Source: CAYJAQ01 sp964368275
Lineage (GTDB): Bacteria; Bacillota_I; Bacilli_A; ML615J-28; CAG-313
DNA: 52,454 bases
Assembly: GCA_964368275.1 (NCBI GenBank)
Contig: CAYJAQ010000003.1
Location: 1 to 52,454, forward strand
Direction of reading: 5' to 3'
Position numbers and translations under genes: made by a program. The notes beneath the pieces are model-generated. The model was not told the DNA's origin and did not search any database. It worked only from the letters and a program-made list of their open reading frames with translations. This document shows positions 17,051 through 24,393 of the stretch, one piece after another. Positions within the stretch are counted from its first letter, which is position 1. Every line of letters starts with the position of its first letter.

Positions 17051-18385
17051 ATGAAAAAAATAATAAGAATATTATGTATTACATTAATAGCTGGTTTAAT
17101 GACTTTTTCATTGACAAGCTGTAAGAAAGATAAGACATGTGAAGAAGACCCTAACCAAGAAAAATGTGAAAAGACGCCACCTGTTGAAAAGACATGTGAA
17201 GAAGACCCTAACCAAGAAAAATGTGAAAAGACGCCACCTGTTGNNNNNNNNNNNNNNNNNNNNNNNNNNNNNNNNNNNNNNNNNNNNNNNNNNNNNNNNN
17301 NNNNNNNNNNNNNNNNNNNNNNNNNNNNNNNNNNNNNNNNNNNAAAGACGCCACCTGTTGAAAAGACATGTGAAGAAGACCCTAACCAAGAAAAATGTAA
17401 AGCCGAAGAGATTATCAAATGCACTGACATTAATCAAGACTATCGATTGATATTAGAGGGCTATGTAAAAGATGTTCCTATAACTATCTTTCAGGATCCA
17501 GTGGAAGAAGAACGGAATGTCAAACTAGTTATAGAAGGTGATGAGAATTATATTAGTTACAAAGATGGTGAGACTGAATATATCTATGATAAACATACCT
17601 ATGATCTCTATCAAGTTATCAATGATGAAAAGATTCTTATCGTTGAAAGTGATGTCCCATTAAATGAAAAACAGACAACTTTGTTTGCATTAACGAGATT
17701 TGGTACATGTGCAACCATTTTCTTAAAAAATCCTGATGTGGAAAAAGAACAAACTATTACTGATATTCTTAATTACGAAGTCGAACAAGAAAGTGGTAAA
17801 TATGAAGGGTTAGCATATGTAATGAGTACTACTTTTCTTACTGATAGAATTACTGATAGGGTATTAAAAGTTGATTTATTTGATGGCAGAGACTCACTCT
17901 TATCTTGTGAAGCAACAAGATATGAAAGTACACAAATTGATAATAGTAGATACAATAACCTCGAAAATGGTACACCGAAGGTAGAGATAAAGATAAACAA
18001 ATCTGAATGGTATAGTGAATCTATTAGGGAACAATTCATGATAAATGATGTTATGTTTCCGGAAGATGCTCAGATTATCATAAATAAAGTTGAAACAGGA
18101 ATCAATAGCATAGATGAAAGTACTTATCATCAATATACTATATTTGGTACATTAGATAATGGAATTGATACTTTTAAAAAACTATCAGAAGTATTTTACG
18201 ACCGTGGTTATCAGTATGTTTTGTATCCAACCACCCATAAGCAATTTAATGAATTATTAACTGATTATGATACAAGTATTACATTTATCGGGAATGCTAC
18301 TGAGAACATGGGAGCTCAGATTGCATTTTCAGAACATGCAAATAGTTTTTTAGTGCAGTTGTATATTGCAATACCTAATAATTAG
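17051..18385 (+). CDS. Lipoprotein with Cys-rich 19-residue tandem repeats
   Basis: The signal peptide ends in the lipobox LTSC (residues 21-24), so the protein is lipid-anchored outside the membrane. Directly after it comes a stalk of 19-residue repeats, KTCEEDPNQEKCEKTPPVE, each with two cysteines nine apart, interrupted by the assembly gap. A globular domain of about 320 residues follows, with no recognised family. The repeat could form disulfide-closed loops that hold the domain away from the membrane; this is inferred. The frame is kept across the 100 N because a true gap of 40 + 57k bases has the same remainder modulo three. The total length is therefore uncertain. Confidence 0.8.
   Translation: MKKIIRILCITLIAGLMTFSLTSCKKDKTCEEDPNQEKCEKTPPVEKTCEEDPNQEKCEKTPPVXXXXXXXXXXXXXXXXXXXXXXXXXXXXXXXXXXKTPPVEKTCEEDPNQEKCKAEEIIKCTDINQDYRLILEGYVKDVPITIFQDPVEEERNVKLVIEGDENYISYKDGETEYIYDKHTYDLYQVINDEKILIVESDVPLNEKQTTLFALTRFGTCATIFLKNPDVEKEQTITDILNYEVEQESGKYEGLAYVMSTTFLTDRITDRVLKVDLFDGRDSLLSCEATRYESTQIDNSRYNNLENGTPKVEIKINKSEWYSESIREQFMINDVMFPEDAQIIINKVETGINSIDESTYHQYTIFGTLDNGIDTFKKLSEVFYDRGYQYVLYPTTHKQFNELLTDYDTSITFIGNATENMGAQIAFSEHANSFLVQLYIAIPNN
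17132..17398 (+). repeat. 57-bp coding tandem repeat (19 codons) with gap
   Basis: Near-identical 57-base units begin at 17132 and 17189, continue into the N run and resume after 17344. The last unit changes to a different ending at 17399. The repeat collapse explains the gap. Confidence 0.92.
17244..17343. other. Assembly gap (100 N)
   Basis: Exactly 100 N inside the 57-bp coding repeat. Confidence 0.98.
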
Positions 18386-18414
18386 AATAGCTTAGATATT
18401 TACTCAGTTAATAG

Positions 18415-18443
18415 AAAACATGCCACTTTTGGTGGCATGTTTT
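18415..18443. terminator. Bidirectional terminator between convergent genes
   Basis: A 12-bp perfect stem AAAACATGCCAC / GTGGCATGTTTT with a 5-base loop. The T tract on one strand and A tract on the other serve both the lipoprotein and the convergent permease, whose stop codon overlaps the stem. Confidence 0.88.
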
Positions 18444-19770
18444 AAATAGTTGTATACAGGCATAATAGAGCGGTAAGTAGAATACTTGATGTAAGGATGC
18501 TACCATAAGCAGTGAACTTAGCAAAAGAAAAGTTCACTTTTTGTTCTTTTAGAATATGCATCCACATAATTCCAGCTAAAGCTCCGATTGGTGTTAGGAA
18601 AGCACCAATATTTGAACCAATGATTGTAGCATATATTTGAGCATTTTGAAAACTTGAAGTTCCCATATTAATCATGTTTGCATAAGCAAGAGACATCGGA
18701 ATATTGTTAATTAAATTGTCGCATAATGCCGATGATATACCATAAGTAAGAATGTTCAGTAACTTATTGTCATGCGCAATACTATTAAAGGTATTTGCAA
18801 TAGTAGTTAATACTTGCTTTTCGGAAAGGGCTAGCACTATGACAAACATTGATAGGACAAAAATACTTAAGGCCCAAGGGATTCTTTTGTAGACTTGTTT
18901 GACAATAGTCGCATCCTTTTTCTTAATACTAAAGATTAATAGGCAGATGGTAAGACTAATAGCAGCAATGGCAGTTATTAGCCACATTTCAACATTAATG
19001 TAATTGCTGATAACGAGCATAATAATTGTTAAAAATAAAGCGATAAGACTAATCACCGTTAATGAAATATTCTTTAAACGGGGAGTTGTTACTTCCTTTT
19101 CTTCAAAGTCATTTTTTAGACTCTTTCTAAATAGTAGGTATAATACCAATGTAGCAACTAATCCACTAGCAATAGTCGGCAAGAACATTACTTTAAAATA
19201 AGCTAAAAAGGAGATACCACTAGTTGTCGCAAGATATATATTAGTGGGATTGCCAATAATAAAAATCATGCTATAGGTATTCGCAACAATGAATTCCATT
19301 ACCAAATAAGGGATAGGATTGATTTTGGTTCTTTTAGCAAAATAACAAATGAAAAGAGTAAATGTTAAAATTACAATATCATTACTAGTAAAGATAGTTA
19401 AGACAGCTATCAGTAAGTACAAAATAAAAAATAGTTTAACTTGCGAATGCTTAACATGCTTAACTACAAAACATGCTAAATAATTAAAAAAAGCTAGTTC
19501 GTCAAGTGTTGTCGAAAGCATAGTTAATGATATTAGTAAGATAATAATTTTTAAAGGGTTAATCGCTGAATTAGCAGTGATTGCTAGAAAGAAAGCTTTA
19601 AGGGTTGTTCCTCTCGTTAATAGTATAAGAATTGCTCCCAATAAACTTACCAACCAAAAGGTATCAATCTGGTGATTCTTGATTGTTATAGTTGGTAGCT
19701 TTAGTGAGGTAATGATTAACAATAAGCAAGTTGCAATTGCTATTGCAACGGTAAGTATGACGCCTTCCAT
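18442..19770 (-). CDS. ArsB/CitM-type ion permease (IT superfamily)
   Basis: A 442-residue permease with about 11-12 membrane helices. The segments FTSNDIVILTFT and IIGNPTNIYLATTSGI match the conserved loops of the ArsB/NhaD and SLC13-like ion transporter superfamily. Another loop repeats the pattern near the C terminus (CDNLINNIPM, GSNIGAFLTPIGALAGI). Members move arsenite, anions, Na+/H+ or dicarboxylates. No arsR, arsA or arsC gene is near, so an arsenic role is not supported. It has a GGAGG ribosome site and a TTGACT-16-TATAAT promoter on the minus strand. Confidence 0.82.
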   Translation of the reverse strand: MEGVILTVAIAIATCLLLIITSLKLPTITIKNHQIDTFWLVSLLGAILILLTRGTTLKAFFLAITANSAINPLKIIILLISLTMLSTTLDELAFFNYLACFVVKHVKHSQVKLFFILYLLIAVLTIFTSNDIVILTFTLFICYFAKRTKINPIPYLVMEFIVANTYSMIFIIGNPTNIYLATTSGISFLAYFKVMFLPTIASGLVATLVLYLLFRKSLKNDFEEKEVTTPRLKNISLTVISLIALFLTIIMLVISNYINVEMWLITAIAAISLTICLLIFSIKKKDATIVKQVYKRIPWALSIFVLSMFVIVLALSEKQVLTTIANTFNSIAHDNKLLNILTYGISSALCDNLINNIPMSLAYANMINMGTSSFQNAQIYATIIGSNIGAFLTPIGALAGIMWMHILKEQKVNFSFAKFTAYGSILTSSILLTALLCLYTTI

Positions 19771-19796
19771 AGTTCCTCCATTTATATCTAGAGTTA

Positions 19797-19824
19797 ATTA
19801 TACGCTATTTACGATAAAAGTCAA
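19797..19824 (-). promoter_or_regulatory. Promoter of the permease gene (minus strand)
   Basis: On the minus strand TTGACT (19824-19819), 16-base spacer, TATAAT (19802-19797). Confidence 0.65.
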
Positions 19825-19864
19825 ATAAAACGGGTGTAAAAACGCTTTTGCAACTATAAAGTGC

Positions 19865-19893
19865 TTTACAAATCTTTTGAAATGTTGTATAAT
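19865..19893 (+). promoter_or_regulatory. Promoter of the XRE leader transcript
   Basis: TTTACA (19865-19870), 17-base spacer, TATAAT (19888-19893). Transcription would begin near 19900, about 260 bases before the regulator's likely start codon. Confidence 0.78.
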
Positions 19894-19926
19894 ATAAGCA
19901 AATACTCCAGAAAGGCAGGTGATAGT

Positions 19927-19983
19927 ATGTCAAAGACATTAAATAGAAAAATAAGAAGTACTATCACTAGTGTGCTAGAATAA
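19927..19983 (+). CDS. 18-residue leader peptide
   Basis: ATG at 19927, 18 codons (MSKTLNRKIRSTITSVLE), stop TAA at 19981. GGCAGGTGA just upstream can serve as a ribosome site. Codons 10-13 carry the RNA segment AGAAGTACTATC that is perfectly complementary to a segment 80 bases downstream. The peptide is basic and matches no family I know. It probably acts through its translation rather than as a product. Confidence 0.5.
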   Translation: MSKTLNRKIRSTITSVLE

Positions 19984-20050
19984 CATTCTAACAAGAATAA
20001 TGTTTTAGTTAGCTTTTTTGCATGCTAGTATCATATCTAATATGGTAGAT

Positions 20051-20080
20051 AGTACTTCTGTTTTTCAGGAGTGCTTTTTT
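20051..20080 (+). terminator. Leader terminator of the XRE gene
   Basis: AGTACTTCTG / CAGGAGTGCT stem (10 bp with two G-U pairs), TTTTT loop, and a T run at 20075-20080. It lies upstream of the coding region it would control. Confidence 0.75.
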
Positions 20081-20101
20081 ATTTATTTTAGGAGGTTAAA
20101 T

Positions 20102-20122
20102 ATGTGGATAGTAATCGTGTAA
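20102..20122 (+). other. Possible upstream mini-frame MWIVIV before the regulator
   Basis: GGAGG (20091-20095) sits six bases before an ATG at 20102 that opens a six-codon frame ending at TAA 20120-20122. The same site could instead serve a GTG at 20104 that is in frame with the regulator. Confidence 0.3.
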
Positions 20123-20160
20123 AAAGAGCGACTAAAACCAAAAAATATATGGAGGATCAA

Positions 20161-20352
20161 ATGGCAATTGGTAGAAAGATAAAATATTTCCGGGAATTAA
20201 GGGGAATCACCCAACAGGAGATGGCCGATTTTTTAATGGTTTCGCGCCAATCAATTTCAAAATGGGAAACTAACTTATCACTACCATCAATTGCTTATGT
20301 ATTAGATATTGCTAATATTTTAGGCATTGGGGTAGAAGAGTTATTTAAATAA
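20161..20352 (+). CDS. Small XRE-family (Cro/CI-type) transcriptional regulator
   Basis: A 63-residue DNA-binding protein that is essentially one helix-turn-helix domain: IGRKIKYFRELRGITQQEMA, then MVSRQSISKWETNLSLP, with a short helical tail. SRQSISKWE is the recognition helix typical of this family. There is no separate sensor or dimerisation domain. I prefer the ATG at 20161, preceded by GGAGG at 20151-20155. A GTG start at 20104 would add 19 mostly basic residues. It stands behind the leader attenuator and is followed by a terminator, so it is a single-gene unit. Its targets are unknown. Confidence 0.85.
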   Translation: MAIGRKIKYFRELRGITQQEMADFLMVSRQSISKWETNLSLPSIAYVLDIANILGIGVEELFK

Positions 20353-20358
20353 AATGAG

Positions 20359-20386
20359 AATTACTGCTTAACGGCGGTAATTTTTT
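20359..20386 (+). terminator. Intrinsic terminator after the XRE gene
   Basis: AATTACTGC / GCGGTAATT stem (9 bp, one G-T) with a 6-base loop and T run. Confidence 0.85.
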
Positions 20387-20398
20387 ATTTTTAAATTT

Positions 20399-20427
20399 TT
20401 GCTAAATAGCGTTATATATGGTATAAT
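20399..20427 (+). promoter_or_regulatory. Promoter of the methyltransferase-exoA operon
   Basis: TTGCTA (20399-20404), 17-base spacer, TATAAT (20422-20427). Confidence 0.7.
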
Positions 20428-20459
20428 AAGTTAGATTAGATATTAGCTTTGAGGTAGAT

Positions 20460-21239
20460 ATGAAAAAAGATTATCAAAAAATAAATGCTGATACTTGGGA
20501 CAAGTGGGCTAGTGCTGGTAGTGCTTGGAGTCAAGCGATTACTCATGAAGAATATGTACGCGCTCAGTTGGGCGATTATGTAGTTTTTTTAACTCCATCT
20601 GTTCCGGTACCTGCTGATTGGCTTGGCAATTTAAAAGGCAAAAAGCTTTTAGGCCTCGCAAGTGGTGGTGGTCAGCAAATTCCAGTGTTTTCTGCCCTAG
20701 GTGCAATTTGCACTGTTATGGATAACTCTCCAGAGCAATTACAAAGAGAAAAAATGGTAAAAGAACGCGAAGGCTATAACTGCACAATTTTAAAAGGTGA
20801 TATGACAAAACCTTTCCCCTTTTTAGATGATACTTTTGATATTATTTTTCATCCCGTATCCAATTGCTATATTGAAGATGTTTGCCATGTTTGGCATGAA
20901 TGCTACCGGGTCTTAAAAAAAGGTGGCATATTACTAGCAGGGTTTGATAATGGAGTTAATTTTTTGTTTGCTGATGGTGATACCGAACCTTTAATAGTAA
21001 CTGAAAAATTGCCATATAATCCTTTGAAGATGTCAGAAGTTGAATATGCTAAAGTTCTTTTAGCAGGTGATGGTATTCAGTTTTCCCATAGTCTAACTGA
21101 ACAACTAGCTGGTCAACTTAAAGAGGGTTTTGTAATAGAGGATTTATACGAAGATCGTGATCGACCTGGTGTAGGAATTATTCGAGAATATATGCCACAG
21201 TATATGGCGACCAAAGCACGTAAGAAAGAGGTGGCATAA
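20460..21239 (+). CDS. Class I SAM-dependent methyltransferase
   Basis: A 259-residue protein with the SAM-binding motif LLGLASGGGQQ (about 63-73), the acidic residue after the second strand (VMDNS, D88), motif GDMTKPFPFLDDTFD and the post-motif HECYRVLKKGGILL. This is the Methyltransf_11/UbiE-like fold. The substrate is probably a small molecule and cannot be told from the sequence. A W-rich N terminus (DTWDKWASAGSAWSQ) is common in this subgroup. The stop codon overlaps the next start (TAATG), which couples it to exonuclease III. Confidence 0.85.
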   Translation: MKKDYQKINADTWDKWASAGSAWSQAITHEEYVRAQLGDYVVFLTPSVPVPADWLGNLKGKKLLGLASGGGQQIPVFSALGAICTVMDNSPEQLQREKMVKEREGYNCTILKGDMTKPFPFLDDTFDIIFHPVSNCYIEDVCHVWHECYRVLKKGGILLAGFDNGVNFLFADGDTEPLIVTEKLPYNPLKMSEVEYAKVLLAGDGIQFSHSLTEQLAGQLKEGFVIEDLYEDRDRPGVGIIREYMPQYMATKARKKEVA

Positions 21240-21991
21240 TGAAATTTATTTCATGGAATGTAAATGGATTAAGAGCCTGTATTAATAAAGGTTTCTATGA
21301 TTTTTTTCAAAGTGTGCAAGCTGATTTCTTCTGCGTTCAAGAAACAAAGATGCAAGAAGGTCAAGCCGCGATTACTTTAGAAGGTTATTTGCAATATTGG
21401 AATAGTGCAGATAGGTTGGGTTATTCAGGGACGGCTATTTTTACCAAATACTTGCCTCAAAATGTCTATTATGGTATTGATGATAAATATAATGATGAAG
21501 GTCGTGTCATAACTTTAGAATATGAAGATTATTATGTTGTTAATAGTTATTCGCCTAATTCGCAAGAAGCCTTACGACGATTATCCTATCGAATGATTTT
21601 TGAAACAGATTTACGAAACTATTTATCAAAACTAAAAATGCAAAAACACGTTATCTTTTGTGGCGATTTAAACGTTGCTCATCAAGAGATTGATATAAAA
21701 AACCCGCGTGCGAATATGCAAAATGCAGGGTTTACTTTAGAGGAACGCGAAAAATTTACTCAATTACTAAATTGTGGTTTTGTTGATACTTTCCGTTTTA
21801 AATATCCTGAAGTAGTAAAATACACTTTGTGGAGTTATCGCTTTAATGCACGTTTAAATAACGCGGGTTGGCGAATAGACTATTTTGTGGTTGATGATGC
21901 CATAAAGACTAAGATCATTGATAGTACAATTTATAATGAAGTTTTAGGCAGTGATCACTGTCCTATTGGCTTAATTGTAGATTTAAATTAA
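21239..21991 (+). CDS. exoA: Exodeoxyribonuclease III / AP endonuclease
   Basis: A 250-residue enzyme of base excision repair: Mg-dependent 3' exonuclease and abasic-site endonuclease. Seen are the metal ligands N7 (SWNVNG) and E35 (VQETKM), the central GDLNVAH, and the terminal GSDHCPI with the catalytic Asp-His pair. The length is normal for the ExoA/XthA family. It is translated with the methyltransferase by a one-base stop/start overlap. Confidence 0.95.
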   Translation: MKFISWNVNGLRACINKGFYDFFQSVQADFFCVQETKMQEGQAAITLEGYLQYWNSADRLGYSGTAIFTKYLPQNVYYGIDDKYNDEGRVITLEYEDYYVVNSYSPNSQEALRRLSYRMIFETDLRNYLSKLKMQKHVIFCGDLNVAHQEIDIKNPRANMQNAGFTLEEREKFTQLLNCGFVDTFRFKYPEVVKYTLWSYRFNARLNNAGWRIDYFVVDDAIKTKIIDSTIYNEVLGSDHCPIGLIVDLN

Positions 21992-22041
21992 ACTTCTAAA
22001 AAAAACAGTAAAGGATAAAATGTAAATAAGGAGGATTACTT

Positions 22042-22458
22042 ATGCGAATTGTAATAACATTAGGCAATCGAATGAATGATGATGGAACGATTACTTCAAT
22101 AATGAAGAAACGTCTTGATTTAACCCTAGAGTTAATTGAAGAACTAGAAGTTGATTACATTATTGTATCTGGCGGTATCGCTAATCCTCAAGCCGGTGTA
22201 TCGGAAGCTTGTAAGATGCGCGAATATTTAGAAAAATGTGGTGTTAGAAGTAACATGATTATTGAAGAAAATCAGTCGCATACAACTTATGAGAATGCTT
22301 TGTTCAGTGTTCCGATAGCTTTAAGTTTGAATGCTGATGAGATTATTATTTGCACAAGTATTGAGCATTTTGCTAGTCAACCATACAACGTAATTGATTA
22401 TTTTTATCAAGTAATTAAACCTCATAAGGTAAGATTATTAACTTATACTGAGTGTTAA
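22042..22458 (+). CDS. YdcF/DUF218-like protein
   Basis: A 138-residue protein with the DUF218 pattern: an N-terminal strand ending in a Gly-Asn turn (VITLGNRM), then YIIVSGGIAN, the ENQSHTTYENA motif typical of this family and a later ICTSIEHF. It is shorter than most YdcF/SanA proteins and has no membrane segment, so it should be cytoplasmic. YdcF binds SAM in E. coli; SanA acts in envelope integrity. No role can be assigned here. It is preceded by GGAGG and followed 16 bases later by cysK. Confidence 0.75.
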   Translation: MRIVITLGNRMNDDGTITSIMKKRLDLTLELIEELEVDYIIVSGGIANPQAGVSEACKMREYLEKCGVRSNMIIEENQSHTTYENALFSVPIALSLNADEIIICTSIEHFASQPYNVIDYFYQVIKPHKVRLLTYTEC

Positions 22459-22473
22459 GAGAAAAGAGGAAAC

Positions 22474-23379
22474 ATGAAACAGCCGCGTATTTTTAATGAA
22501 GTTGGCAATACCCCAATGGTACGACTAGAAAAAATCGAAAAACACTTTCATTTACCTGGTGCAATTTATGCAAAAGTGGAATCACAAAATCCCTCTGGCA
22601 GTGTTAAAGATCGCCCCGCTAGATTAATGTTAATGAATGCAATTAATAGTGGGTTAATTAACGAAAGTAGTACAATAATTGAAGCAACAAGTGGGAACTT
22701 TGGGATTAGTTTAGCCTTATTTTCTTCACACCTAGGTTTACCATGTATGATTATTATGCCCAGTAATGCTAGCCTTGGTCGGATTAAAATGCTTGAAAGA
22801 TATCGCGCTAAAGTGATATTGACAGATGCATCACTTGGCATGAAAGGTGCTAATGACCTTTGTGAAAAGATGATGCAAAAGAATGAGAACTACGTATGGC
22901 TTAATCAGTTTAATTCACCGATTAATCCGCTTGCTCACTATGAGACAACTGGTGCTGAAATCTTAAAGAGTGTGAATGATGTTGATGCGATTATTGCGGG
23001 GATTGGGACTGGTGGAACTATTAGTGGTATCGGTCGATATGCTAAAGAGCATAACCCTAATATCAGAATAATTGGTGCTGAACCGACTAAGTCCGCTGTT
23101 ATTAATGGCCACCCTAGTGGTATTCATGCAATTGCTGGAATTGGTGCCGGATTTATTCCCAATACCTTATGGCTCGAATACATTGATGAGGTTGATATGA
23201 TAACTGATGAAGAGGCTTTTGCTTGGCGTAGTGCAATCATGGATATTGAGCACATCGGTGTAGGTATTTCATCAGGTGCTAATCTCGCTGCTGCTGTTCA
23301 TTTATTACAAAAAACAACTATAAAGAATCCTAAAATAGTTGTGATATTCCCAGATGGAGATGATCGATATGACAAATAA
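22474..23379 (+). CDS. cysK: Cysteine synthase (O-acetylserine sulfhydrylase)
   Basis: A 301-residue PLP enzyme that makes cysteine from O-acetylserine and sulfide. The PLP Lys lies in NPSGSVKDR (K45), the substrate loop is ATSGNFG (a TSGN motif), and the phosphate loop is GIGTGGTISG. Near the C terminus VGISSGAN is conserved. It overlaps the serine acetyltransferase gene by 11 bases, so the last two steps of cysteine synthesis are made together. In some Bacillota a CysK-like enzyme instead makes cystathionine; the neighbouring cysE argues for the classical role. Confidence 0.93.
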   Translation: MKQPRIFNEVGNTPMVRLEKIEKHFHLPGAIYAKVESQNPSGSVKDRPARLMLMNAINSGLINESSTIIEATSGNFGISLALFSSHLGLPCMIIMPSNASLGRIKMLERYRAKVILTDASLGMKGANDLCEKMMQKNENYVWLNQFNSPINPLAHYETTGAEILKSVNDVDAIIAGIGTGGTISGIGRYAKEHNPNIRIIGAEPTKSAVINGHPSGIHAIAGIGAGFIPNTLWLEYIDEVDMITDEEAFAWRSAIMDIEHIGVGISSGANLAAAVHLLQKTTIKNPKIVVIFPDGDDRYDK

Positions 23380-24220
23380 ATACAATGATTTAGCAGAACG
23401 TTTGACCAAACAAGCTATGCATGAAACCGAAATAGATGATAAGACTACGGTTAATATTATCAATAGTTTATTTAAAGTTTGGTTTCCTAAGGTCTTTTTA
23501 AAAAAGAATGAAGTATTAACTGAAGTGCTTGCTGATATGGCTGAATATTTAAAATCAGCGTTGATGGCAATTAACAAAGAAAATAATCTAGAAATAGCAA
23601 TAGATGATGCTGATAGCATTATGTTAGAACTGCCTAATATACAAAAAAAGCTTTTAAAAGATTTGCAGGCAATTGTTTGTGGTGATCCTGCTGTTTATTC
23701 ACCGCTTGAAATAATTAGATGCTATCCTGGCTTTTATGCAATTGCCATTTACCGATTTGCTAATGAATTAGTTAAAAGAAATATTCCAATTTTACCACGG
23801 ATGCTTAGCGAATACGCCCATGCAAAGACAGGAATAGATATTCATCCAGGAGCACAAATCGGTGAATGCTTCTTTATTGATCATGGAACTGGTATTGTAA
23901 TTGGTGAGACGACTATCATAGGTAAACATGTGAAACTCTATCAAGGGGTTACCCTTGGAGCTTTATCTCTCGAAAAAGGTCATAAGTTAAAGAGTATTAA
24001 ACGTCATCCGACAATTAATGACCATGTAACAATCTATGCAGGGGCTACTATATTAGGTGGCGATACTGTTATTGGTAGTAATGTAACAATCGGTGGTAAT
24101 GCTTTTATTACAACATCGATTCCTGATAATACAGTAGTGATACCTAAGAATCAAGAGGTAATCTTCAAAAATAAGAAAGCACCTCAGATTCTTGATAACA
24201 ATTGTTTTAAAGAAGACTAA
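23369..24220 (+). CDS. cysE: Serine O-acetyltransferase
   Basis: A 283-residue enzyme that acetylates serine from acetyl-CoA, the first step of cysteine synthesis. The N-terminal helical part (about 1-150) and a left-handed beta helix with hexapeptide turns (HPGAQIGECFFIDHGTG, IVIGETTIIG, VTLGALSLEKG, ATILGGDTVIG) are those of the long CysE/EpsC-like forms. The active-site His is in IDHGTG. The ATG at 23369 is preferred over 23354 because GGAG at 23356-23359 fits it. It lies at the end of the operon; no clear terminator follows. Confidence 0.92.
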   Translation: MTNKYNDLAERLTKQAMHETEIDDKTTVNIINSLFKVWFPKVFLKKNEVLTEVLADMAEYLKSALMAINKENNLEIAIDDADSIMLELPNIQKKLLKDLQAIVCGDPAVYSPLEIIRCYPGFYAIAIYRFANELVKRNIPILPRMLSEYAHAKTGIDIHPGAQIGECFFIDHGTGIVIGETTIIGKHVKLYQGVTLGALSLEKGHKLKSIKRHPTINDHVTIYAGATILGGDTVIGSNVTIGGNAFITTSIPDNTVVIPKNQEVIFKNKKAPQILDNNCFKED

Positions 24221-24336
24221 GAATGTTGAGTTAGTTAATTGTCGGTGATAAAAAAGAGTAAAAAAAAGCATCTTAAAAAAAGAAGATTGGATCATGCATT
24301 TTATTTTATAATTTGTAAATAATATAATAATAACAA

Positions 24337-24390
24337 TTGATTTATTACCAACTTTATGGTATGATGATGTTGGTAATAAAGGTTGGTAAT
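24337..24390 (+). promoter_or_regulatory. Promoter with embedded inverted and direct repeats (putative autoregulatory operator)
   Basis: TTGATT (24337-24342), 17-base spacer, TATGAT (24360-24365). ATTACCAAC (24344-24352) lies in the spacer, its inverse GTTGGTAAT just after the -10 (24369-24377), and a direct copy at 24382-24390. A dimeric regulator bound here would cover the core promoter. The GTTGGTAATAA sequence recurs three times inside the downstream gene. Confidence 0.6.
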
Positions 24391-24393
24391 AAT

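Larger units (their letters stand above)
19921..20080 (+). promoter_or_regulatory. Candidate transcription attenuator with mutually exclusive RNA helices
   Basis: Segment 1 (19954-19965, in the leader peptide) pairs perfectly over 12 bp with segment 3 (20048-20059). The next 10 bases also pair (19966-19975 with 20020-20029, two G-U). Segment 3 is also the 5' arm of a terminator (with segment 4, 20066-20075). Segment 0 (19921-19927, at the leader start codon) can pair with segment 1 over 7 bp. Pairing 1:3 would prevent the terminator; pairing 0:1, or a ribosome on segment 1, would allow it. A first T run at 20014-20019 after a weaker hairpin may be another stop point. Confidence 0.6.

Noticed and set aside
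17026..17430. Minus-strand and other-frame open frames with repeats such as FTFFLVRVFF across the second gap
   Set aside because: They are shadows of the 57-bp coding repeat, which has a clear lipoprotein signal and ribosome site on the plus strand.
18442..19770. Arsenic resistance operon
   Set aside because: The permease resembles ArsB, but no arsR, arsA or arsC gene is nearby.
19981..20080. T-box riboswitch before the XRE gene
   Set aside because: No specifier stem, no TGGNACCGCG-type T-box sequence, and the gene is not an amino acid gene.
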